In this document: in pieces, positions 50,791 to 56,806 of the stretch
Numbering within the stretch: the first letter of the stretch is position 1
How the letters are laid out: every line of letters begins with the position of its first letter
NCBI RefSeq assembly: GCF_000620145.1
Contig: NZ_JHVM01000018.1
Coordinates: forward strand, 1-56,806
DNA length: 56,806 nt
Direction: 5' to 3'
Origin: Deefgea rivuli DSM 18356
Lineage (GTDB): Bacteria > Pseudomonadota > Gammaproteobacteria > Burkholderiales > Chitinibacteraceae
Notes under the pieces: generated by a model
Told to the model about the DNA's origin: nothing
The model's input: only the letters and a program-made list of their open reading frames with translations
Database searches by the model: none
Made by a program: the position numbers and the translations under genes

Positions 50791-50871
50791 CGTCATTCCG
50801 GCGAAAGCCGGAATCTAGCTGCAATGGTGATCTTACCGACGCTCTGGATACCGGCCTGAGCCGGTATGACG
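50791..50871. repeat. 81-bp CGTCATTCC repeat, copy 2
   Basis: CGTCATTCCGGCGAAAGCCG ... CCGGTATGACG, 81 bp, same length and spacer as 13018-13098. It lies between hmuU and hmuV, inside what is normally a tight operon. Confidence 0.88.
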
Positions 50872-50891
50872 AAAAAATAGAGTATTTCTTT

Positions 50892-51677
50892 ATGTTACAA
50901 CTGAAAAACATTTCTTTTTCACGCGGTAAATCGACCATTTTGCAAGATGTTTCGCTGGACATCCCCGCAGGCGATTTCACGGCGATTTTGGGTGCAAATG
51001 GCGCGGGTAAATCGACGCTATTGTCGATTGCTGCGGGCGAACTGAACGCCAGCACAGGGCAAGTTCAATGGGGCGATGTGGCTTTGGCTTCGCTGAATAC
51101 CGCCCAACTAGCGCGCAAACGCGTCGTTTTGCCACAAAATCCGGGATTGAATTTCAATTTAATGGTCGAAGAAGTGATCGCGATGGGGGCTTACCCATTT
51201 CCAGAGTTGTCCCCTGCCGCCGTCGCCGAGCAAGCCGAGCGAGCGGGGCAATGGGCGGATGTGATGCATTTGCTCGGCCGCTGCTACCCAACGCTCTCAG
51301 GTGGCGAGCAGCAGCGAGTGCAATTTGCGCGCTCTATTGTGCAGATTTTGGCGGGCTACCAAGGCGGTGAATATCGCTGCTTACTACTTGATGAACCGAC
51401 GGCCAGCTTAGATCCCTTGCATCAGCATAGCCTACTGTCGGCAGCGAGAAAATTGGCCGTTGAAACCGGCATCGCCGTCGTCGCGGTCTTGCATGATGTG
51501 AATTTAGCGGCCAGATATTGCACCCGTATTGCCATGCTAGCTAATAACAGCATCATCGCCAGCGGTATACCCAGCAACGTGCTGCGAGCGGATTTATTAG
51601 AGCAAACCTACGACCTCCCCGTCACCGTACTAGCGCACCCACAAGATGCACAACGACCTTTGGTGTTGTTTGCTTAA
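50892..51677 (+). CDS. hmuV: Haem ABC transporter ATP-binding protein
   Basis: 261 residues. Walker A GANGAGKS (34-41), signature TLSGGEQQRVQFARSI, Walker B CLLLDEPTASLDP and switch His in VVAVLHDVNLAARY, all typical of HmuV. The order hmuTUV is conserved, but the 81-bp repeat separates U from V. Whether the repeat lowers expression of V cannot be seen. A possible start is ATG 50892 with no strong ribosome site. Confidence 0.94.
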   Translation: MLQLKNISFSRGKSTILQDVSLDIPAGDFTAILGANGAGKSTLLSIAAGELNASTGQVQWGDVALASLNTAQLARKRVVLPQNPGLNFNLMVEEVIAMGAYPFPELSPAAVAEQAERAGQWADVMHLLGRCYPTLSGGEQQRVQFARSIVQILAGYQGGEYRCLLLDEPTASLDPLHQHSLLSAARKLAVETGIAVVAVLHDVNLAARYCTRIAMLANNSIIASGIPSNVLRADLLEQTYDLPVTVLAHPQDAQRPLVLFA

Positions 51678-51783
51678 GTAGGCAAAGTCCATTCCGTACT
51701 AAATTATTGAGTTAAACTACCTGAAAGGCTGATTTCGGCCAACCATAGACTTTTTGTCCTCACGGTTTTGGCTTAACTGAAAG

Positions 51784-51808
51784 TCTGCAGTAGCTTCTAT
51801 TGCAGACC
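51784..51808. other. Hairpin after hmuV
   Basis: GTCTGCA (51784-51790) pairs with TGCAGAC (51802-51808). No T run follows. The gap 51678-52014 contains this hairpin and the left inverted repeat at 51840; I see no gene in it. Confidence 0.45.
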
Positions 51809-51839
51809 CTCAGCCAACCACTCCCGCCTTCAGTAGCTC

Positions 51840-51859
51840 GGCCAAAACGGACATCTAAA
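51840..51859. repeat. Left arm of a 20-bp inverted repeat around the PQQ-propeller gene
   Basis: GGCCAAAACGGACATCTAAA matches the inverse of 53731-53750 at 18 of 20 bases. Confidence 0.65.
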
Positions 51860-52014
51860 GGTTATGTAGGTTTTTCGATGGGCGATTGAGCATGGCATTT
51901 GCGAAAATCTAGACGTAAATTTACAACGCCACGGGTTTATTTGTAATTTTTGTTGGAAAATATTTTGTTTTGTTTTGGATTAGATTGGCCTGATTTTAAT
52001 CGTGGGGATGTGGG

Positions 52015-53661
52015 ATGCTTTGTCGAAAAATATTAGTAACTTTGTTGGCTGCCGGATTGGCGGGCTGCGGCGGAGGATCAACCCCCCCCGTGACAGAACC
52101 TTCTCCAACTTCAACCCCAACTTCAACCCTAAGCCCCATCCTAACTCCGGCGCCCGCACCATCGATGTCGATACAGTCTGATGCACTGTCGAGGATGATT
52201 GCACAGGGTACTAGTATCAATATTCAGCTGACTGCACTGGCATCCAACTTCACCCCGACATCGACCCTATACGCAAGTGCCAGCGACACAATGGGCGTCT
52301 TGCAAAAACCAGTGACTGTCGTTGACAACGGTGCTGGTAGTTATACATTCTCTCTAGATACCCTCAGCACTGCGCCTTCAGGACACTACGCTGGTACGCT
52401 CAAGATCAAGCTATGTAGTGATCAAGATTGCAAAGTTCCTCAGGCTGTGTCCTCGATCAGCATTCCTTATGATTTGACGATCATTGGGAGCAACAGCGCT
52501 TGGCTGGGGAACAAAATTACGCCATTGGCAGCAATGAATGGTGCAGCTAATTGGAGTACTTTCCAGGGTAATAACGCGCACACTGGTTATGTCCCAGTCG
52601 AAGTGAAGCCTGATCAAATGCAGCCACGCTGGAAGCGCGGAGCGGTGAGTGCCAACGGAACGGGCTATAGCAGTGCGATGTCTTCGCTCGTGACTTCCAA
52701 CGGCCTTTTCTATGCGAGCATGAATAAGCAATTGACTGCTTTCAAAGAGCTCGATGGTAGCGCCGTCTGGAGTTACGACGTATCGGGCTTAGAGTATCCA
52801 TCCGTAAATCCGCCTGCCGTAGCGAACGGCGTCGTTTACATGGCGGCTGGGCAGCAAAGCTCAACCTTCCTGTTTGCACTCGATGGAACAAACGGTAGTT
52901 TGCGATTCAAAGCGCCGATGAGCGCTCAATGGGAAGACTATCTTGCCCCTGTAGTGACCGATAGTGGTGTCTACACAAATGCAGGCACATTCGGTGGTAT
53001 GTACGCCTTTTCCTTGAGCGGGGAACAGCTTTTCTTCGGGTCGTTGGATATGACAGATATGTGGTCACCCGCTGCTGATAATAAGCACATCTATGCTTAT
53101 ACTGGCGAAGCACTCACGATGTTTGATCCCAAAACTGGCGTTAAACAGGGAACTATTGTCGATTCCAATTTCACAAACTACGTCTACCAACTTAGTGGTG
53201 CGGCTGTAATTGGTGCAAATGGGGGGGTGTACGCGGCCGCTTATGAAAATGCATACTTAAGCGGTGGCGGCATTGGCAATGATCTTGTTCGTTTCGACAC
53301 GACCAAAGGCATTCTCGACTGGCGTATCAATGGTGTTTACACGAAAACACCAGCCTACGCCGATGGCGTACTGTATATCCCTAATAGTAAGCCATATCGA
53401 ATCGAAGCGCGCGCCGAAAAAGATGGCGCCTTGCTGTGGCAGTGGATACCTCCCTATAGTGGTGACACAGCTTATTTTAGCTCGCCCATCGTAACCAAGA
53501 ACCTGCTTTTTGTAAGTAGCAACTTGAATACGTATGCGGTTGACCTACGCAGCCACAAAGTGGTATGGAGTTATCCGATGCCAGGCAACTTGGCGCTTAG
53601 CCAGAATGGAATTCTGTATATTCAGGGAGCGGATACTTTGGTTGCCATCAATCTTAAATAA
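52015..53661 (+). CDS. PQQ-like beta-propeller lipoprotein
   Basis: 548 residues. Signal peptide with lipobox LAGC (Cys18), then a Thr/Pro/Ser-rich linker (about 22-50). Residues about 60-155 are an Ig-like domain. The remainder (about 180-545) is a PQQ-binding-like beta-propeller: recurring VVYMAAGQQSSTFLFALDGT, GVLYIPNSKPYRIEARAEKD, LLFVSSNLNTYAVDLRSHKV. Similar BamB/PQQ-fold lipoproteins act in the outer membrane; this role is unknown. The gene is bracketed by the 20-bp inverted repeat at 51840 and 53731 and stands alone, which might mean it was transferred as a unit. Confidence 0.85.
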   Translation: MLCRKILVTLLAAGLAGCGGGSTPPVTEPSPTSTPTSTLSPILTPAPAPSMSIQSDALSRMIAQGTSINIQLTALASNFTPTSTLYASASDTMGVLQKPVTVVDNGAGSYTFSLDTLSTAPSGHYAGTLKIKLCSDQDCKVPQAVSSISIPYDLTIIGSNSAWLGNKITPLAAMNGAANWSTFQGNNAHTGYVPVEVKPDQMQPRWKRGAVSANGTGYSSAMSSLVTSNGLFYASMNKQLTAFKELDGSAVWSYDVSGLEYPSVNPPAVANGVVYMAAGQQSSTFLFALDGTNGSLRFKAPMSAQWEDYLAPVVTDSGVYTNAGTFGGMYAFSLSGEQLFFGSLDMTDMWSPAADNKHIYAYTGEALTMFDPKTGVKQGTIVDSNFTNYVYQLSGAAVIGANGGVYAAAYENAYLSGGGIGNDLVRFDTTKGILDWRINGVYTKTPAYADGVLYIPNSKPYRIEARAEKDGALLWQWIPPYSGDTAYFSSPIVTKNLLFVSSNLNTYAVDLRSHKVVWSYPMPGNLALSQNGILYIQGADTLVAINLK

Positions 53662-53730
53662 GCAAGTATTGAAGTAGGCTGCTCATATATGAACACTAAA
53701 GCTTGGGACAAAATCTACCAAAAATAACTT

Positions 53731-53750
53731 TTTAGATGTCCGTTAAGGCC
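53731..53750. repeat. Right arm of a 20-bp inverted repeat around the PQQ-propeller gene
   Basis: TTTAGATGTCCGTTAAGGCC is the inverse of 51840-51859 with two mismatches. Confidence 0.65.
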
Positions 53751-53771
53751 GATGCTGTGGCCGCTCAAATT

Positions 53772-53795
53772 AATCACTGAGCGAATCACTGAGCG
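53772..53795. repeat. 12-bp direct duplication
   Basis: AATCACTGAGCG occurs twice without gap (53772-53783, 53784-53795). Intergenic. Confidence 0.8.
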
Positions 53796-53878
53796 GCAGC
53801 TTTACTTCCAAAGCTCGTCACTCGCATTCTCGGTGAACCAGTGTCTGCAGTGGGTCGAGGCCTATCGCTAGCCAAACG

Positions 53879-53905
53879 AGACTCCGGCCTTCGCCGGAAT
53901 GACGA
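53879..53905. repeat. Solo arm of the CGTCATTCC repeat
   Basis: GAGACTCCGGCCTTCGCCGG and then AATGACG, the inverse of one half of the 81-bp repeat. It lies next to the stop of the DUF475 gene. Confidence 0.7.
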
Positions 53906-53919
53906 GTTAAGTGCTTGTT

Positions 53920-54957
53920 TTAAGCATGCCGCTTAATCAACCAAGAATGCAGCGCCGCCGCAATAATCAGTACCGCCGCCACGCCACCTGTAATCGCCTC
54001 AGGAATATGAAAACGCGCGGCGAGTAGCATGACGGCGGCGAGTGCGCCGATTGCCCAAAACGCGCCGTGCTCCAGATATTTGAACGCGTTCAGCGTGCCT
54101 TTTTCGACTAACAAAATCGTAAAGCTACGCACAAACATCGCGCCAATACCAAGGCCAATCGCAATCAAAAAGATGTTTTTCGTTAAAGCAAATGCACCCA
54201 GCACGCCGTCGAACGAGAACGATGCGTCTAAAATTTCTAAATAAATAAATCCTGCCCAGCCAGTCTTGGCCGCAGCGCCTTCGTCGCCAATCAAATCGCC
54301 CAAACCATCGACCAGCACAAAGGTCACCACGCCCCAAACGCCAGCGACCAAGAATCGATAGCCTTCTGCGGCGGGCAATGAGCCTGCCATCCATGCCAAA
54401 ACGACCAAACTGAGCAAGACTGCAGCCATATCCAGCTTGCCTAATTTGGCCAATACGCGCTCTACAGGGAAAAACCAGTGCGTTTTTTTGTCTGAATCAA
54501 TAAAGAAATTCAAAAATACCAGTAATAAAAATGCGCCACCAAAGGCGGTGACTTCGATATGCGCCGACGTCAAAATTGCCGCATATCGATTGGGCTCGAT
54601 AATGGCCATCGACAACACATCATTGGTCGGCCATGCACCAGTGCTGAAATAATCCAACAAAGCCATCGGCCCCGGCATGGGTGCAAGCCCCGCAATCACC
54701 GCCACAATCACCAGCGGAAAAATCACCCGCATGCCAAACACGGCGATCAGCATGCCCCATAGCAAAAAGCGTTTGCGCCATTTTTCATCCCAATGCTTGA
54801 GCACCGACGCATTCACCACGGCATTATCAAAACTCAGGCTGATTTCCAGTAGCGCCAAATTAAACGCCACCCACAGCCCGCCCCAGCCCGCAATCAGCCA
54901 TGCGCCCACAAAGCCAATCAAAGTCACAATCAATGAACTATGAAAATAATGAAACAT
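53920..54957 (-). CDS. DUF475 (TerC-like) membrane protein
   Basis: 345 residues with about nine membrane segments. DUF475 signatures: ALLEISLSFDNAVVNASVLK, FGMRVIFPLVIVAVIAGLAP, and YLEILDASFSFDGVLGAFAL. TerC/DUF475 proteins share acidic residues in membrane segments (LSFDNAV, SFSFDG) thought to handle metal ions. It may be related in role to the TerC protein at 42298 but is a distinct family member. Function not proven. The 300-bp gap upstream to 55257 shows no element I can support. Confidence 0.9.
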   Translation of the reverse strand: MFHYFHSSLIVTLIGFVGAWLIAGWGGLWVAFNLALLEISLSFDNAVVNASVLKHWDEKWRKRFLLWGMLIAVFGMRVIFPLVIVAVIAGLAPMPGPMALLDYFSTGAWPTNDVLSMAIIEPNRYAAILTSAHIEVTAFGGAFLLLVFLNFFIDSDKKTHWFFPVERVLAKLGKLDMAAVLLSLVVLAWMAGSLPAAEGYRFLVAGVWGVVTFVLVDGLGDLIGDEGAAAKTGWAGFIYLEILDASFSFDGVLGAFALTKNIFLIAIGLGIGAMFVRSFTILLVEKGTLNAFKYLEHGAFWAIGALAAVMLLAARFHIPEAITGGVAAVLIIAAALHSWLIKRHA

Positions 54958-55257
54958 GCCTACCTCAATTGAATTTCAAACATTATGCAGCACTTTGCTG
55001 ACGCAACCTTGCCTACGTCCCCAAATCACGGGCTAAGTCAGCGCTTTCTTGCTCTGAAGCAATCCGAACCACTCTGAATCAGCAACACTTGAGTACAGGC
55101 TACGGCGCATTTTTGCTGCCCTTACTGACTTAAATGCTGTGAATAATCAAGCCAAAAGCCACTTGCTTGCGTCAGACTCTTGGTTGCTAGAGTTTGAACG
55201 CCTATACTCTTGATAATGTTTTTTTCCTGCCCTGCAACACGCACCGGAGTTTGCCCA

Positions 55258-56118
55258 ATGAGTAATCCCTACCTCGCGCTGGTTGAAGCGCACAACGCCC
55301 TATTACAAAAAACCGACGCACCGCTATTCGCCAATTTAGACACGCTAGGCCACGCGCCTGCAGCAGCTGTTGCTAGCGACGCACCTGTGGCGATGATTTT
55401 CGCGCCGCATCCCGATGACGAATGCATTATCGGCGCGCTGCCGCTGCGTTTGGGTCGTGAAGCGGGTTTTAAAGTGATTAACGTTGCGGTTTCGCAAGGA
55501 TCAAACCTAAAACGCCAGCCAGAGCGCTGGGTTGAAGTGAAAAACGCCTGCGATTACCTCGGCTGGGGCTTGCTAGAAACCATTCCGGGCGGCTTGATGG
55601 ATGTGAACTGCAAAACACGCGATGGCAATCCTGCTGCGTGGGCGGAAAAAGTCGCCGTCATTGCCAAAATCCTGAATGAGCACAAACCACAAGTCGTCGT
55701 TTGCCCGCACAATAATGATTACCATTCTGCACATATCGGCACGTATTACCTGCTGATGGACGCGCTGAAAGCGACTAATCACAAGTGTATTTTGGTGCAA
55801 AGCGAATTCTGGCGCCAAATGGAAGCACCAAATGCGTTGATCGCGACTAGCCTCACCGACACCGCCGATTTGATCGCCGCGCTGGCTTGCCACGTCGAAG
55901 AAGTTCGCCGTAATCCTTACCATTTACGTCTACCAGGCTATATGGCTGACAACGTACGCCGTGGCGCCGAAGTCTGCGGCGGCCAAGGTGCAGCAGCGCC
56001 GACATTCTCATTCGGCACGATTTACCATATCGGCCATTTTGACGGCAAAGATCTGGTCGCCACCGACAAGAAATTCACGATTAGCGAAAGCGACGATATT
56101 AAAGCTGTGCTGGTTTAA
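55258..56118 (+). CDS. PIG-L family deacetylase
   Basis: 286 residues from ATG 55258 (GGAG 9 bp upstream; the longer frame from 55210 lacks a good site). Metal motif FAPHPDDECIIGALP (His51, Asp53, Asp54, Glu55 region) and the second His motif VVCPHNNDYHSAHIGTYYLL. PIG-L proteins remove acetyl groups from GlcNAc-type sugars, including lipid and bacillithiol-pathway substrates. The real substrate is unknown; in a chitin degrader an acetyl-aminosugar is plausible. It ends at a terminator and stands alone. Confidence 0.88.
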   Translation: MSNPYLALVEAHNALLQKTDAPLFANLDTLGHAPAAAVASDAPVAMIFAPHPDDECIIGALPLRLGREAGFKVINVAVSQGSNLKRQPERWVEVKNACDYLGWGLLETIPGGLMDVNCKTRDGNPAAWAEKVAVIAKILNEHKPQVVVCPHNNDYHSAHIGTYYLLMDALKATNHKCILVQSEFWRQMEAPNALIATSLTDTADLIAALACHVEEVRRNPYHLRLPGYMADNVRRGAEVCGGQGAAAPTFSFGTIYHIGHFDGKDLVATDKKFTISESDDIKAVLV

Positions 56119-56135
56119 TTCAACCCGCTCAAGCA

Positions 56136-56168
56136 CAAAAAAACCGCATGAATTTCGTGCGGTTTTTT
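56136..56168 (+). terminator. Rho-independent terminator of the PIG-L gene
   Basis: AAAACCGCA pairs with TGCGGTTTT around a 9-base loop, T run at the end, 18 bp after the stop. Confidence 0.9.
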
Positions 56169-56178
56169 ACTTTCAATG

Positions 56179-56225
56179 GGTATATCAATGCGGCGCTTAC
56201 TTATTAATTTCTACATTGATATACC
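56179..56225. repeat. 47-bp GGTAT palindromic element, copy 9
   Basis: GGTATATCAATG (56179-56190) pairs with CATTGATATACC (56214-56225), 47 bp in all. It precedes the second copy of the structured element, as copy 6 does the first. Confidence 0.8.
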
Positions 56226-56229
56226 CAAG

Positions 56230-56463
56230 AATTAGTAGCGATGTTCAAATTTGGTTGATGCTGTGCCACGATGGTTGAGCTGCGCGAAATCCCTTGTATC
56301 AAGCCGAGCGAGGAACAAACGGCAAGGGGGTTTCGGCGGGTTCTGTTTTGTTAAAACCCGCCGCCTTGCCGATTGTCCGCAGCGAGGGAATACGGCGCGG
56401 CCGGACGCAGATACTAGGGCGGCCTTCTTTGGCTTACCTTTCTTGGCCGTTCAAGAAAGGTAG
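56230..56463 (+). ncRNA. Structured dispersed element, copy 2 (candidate RNA or ssDNA element)
   Basis: Collinear with 48485-48718. Stems: A GGCAAGG / CCTTGCC (56321-56327, 56364-56370); B GGCGGGTT / AACCCGCC (56335-56342, 56355-56362), where pairs changed relative to copy 1 in a compensating way; D TACCTTTCTTG / CAAGAAAGGTA (56435-56462), also compensated. Stem C is weaker. The similarity ends at the foot of stem D, 16 bp before the IS110 transposase stop, so the mobile element may be inserted here. Strand assigned as for copy 1. Confidence 0.6.
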
Positions 56464-56478
56464 ATACCGTCTTGTTCG

Positions 56479-56806
56479 TCAAGCATTTTGATACTCTGCT
56501 TGATACTTTTTTTGGGTTTTCAGTACGCCGAAACAGAGATGAACTAGCTTACGCATTGCCGCGCCAAGGGCAGACATTTTGCTTTTTCCTTTCACCAATA
56601 GACGCTCATATAAAGCCTTAACATGCGGATTGTGCTTGATCCCAACCATCGCCGCCATGTACAGCACGGCACGCAGGCGAGCAGGTCCATTTTTCGATAA
56701 GCGGGCTCGCCCAAGTAGCGATGTACCTGACTGTCTTTCGATCGGAACCAGCCCCAAATAAGCTGCTAATTGTTCGGCTGAATTAAAATGGTGATTGTGC
56801 ATCACG
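56479..56806 (-). mobile_element. IS110-family transposase, C-terminal part (5' end outside window)
   Basis: About 109 residues visible, continuing past the right edge. It matches the Transposase_20 domain: FNSAEQLAAYLGLVPIERQS, TSLLGRARLSKNGPARLRAV and YMAAMVGIKHNPHVKALYER, with the conserved Ser in RQSGTS probably catalytic. IS110 elements use a DEDD recombinase and a bridge RNA for target choice. The DEDD domain lies outside the window. The stop is next to the structured element copy 2. Confidence 0.9.

Noticed and set aside
54958-55257. Promoter or RNA in the 300-bp gap before the PIG-L gene
   Set aside because: No palindrome, terminator or conserved motif could be supported by eye.

Overview
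The window is a chromosomal segment of a Gram-negative betaproteobacterium. Gene content (a secreted GH18 chitinase with two CBM5/12 modules, a Fur-controlled haem-uptake locus, a PEP-CTERM protein, an ispD-TPR-dnaQ cluster) and repeats resembling the core of Neisseria Correia elements point to order Neisseriales, perhaps a Chitinibacter/Deefgea-like chitin degrader. The genus is an inference; no rRNA or tRNA gene is present to test it.

Layout. 1-6.8 kb: an outer-membrane TolC-type protein with an NTF2-like C-terminal domain (3' end outside the window), divergent from a response regulator, a LysM-FecR periplasmic protein and a CHASE2 histidine kinase. 6.9-8.6 kb: an SRPBCC protein and a small accessory patch of two short genes, each followed by an attC-like site, plus nested palindromic repeats. 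8.7-12.9 kb: chitinase divergent from a QueD/PTPS-family gene. 13-26.5 kb: housekeeping genes (ispD, TPR protein, dnaQ, DODA-type dioxygenase, TPR-GAF histidine kinase, MscS channel, rnhA, methyltransferase, gloB, mltD). 26.6-32.3 kb: a small HMA-like protein, a solute-binding protein, moeB, and a gluconate regulon (gntR, gntK, GntP permease) with two overlapping GntR operators and a truncated extra copy of the gntR 5' end. 32.5-41.2 kb: a molybdopterin-binding-domain protein paired with a hybrid kinase, GNAT, YHS, an ABC-2 exporter, an AraC regulator and a PEP-CTERM protein. 41.4-43.3 kb: TatD and TerC. 43.4-51.7 kb: iron/haem locus (ChaN lipoprotein, TonB receptor, two VOC proteins, hmuS, hmuTUV) with two Fur boxes between divergent promoters. 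52-56.1 kb: a PQQ-propeller lipoprotein bracketed by a 20-bp inverted repeat, a DUF475 membrane protein and a PIG-L deacetylase. The right edge cuts an IS110-family transposase.

The most unusual content is between genes. At least eight, probably nine, copies of a palindromic element exactly 47 bp long (ends GGTAT...ATACC, variable interior) occur in the window. A second dispersed element of about 234 bp occurs twice (48485-48718 and 56230-56463); its predicted stems show compensatory base changes between copies, so it behaves like a conserved RNA or ssDNA structure. The 3' end of the IS110 gene directly abuts the second copy. Further families are an 81-bp CGTCATTCC repeat, Correia-like cores, TTTCGTG-arm inverted repeats with other palindromes nested inside, and a TTGGGCT inverted repeat that contains a 47-mer. 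I found no CRISPR array, phage or plasmid replication gene.
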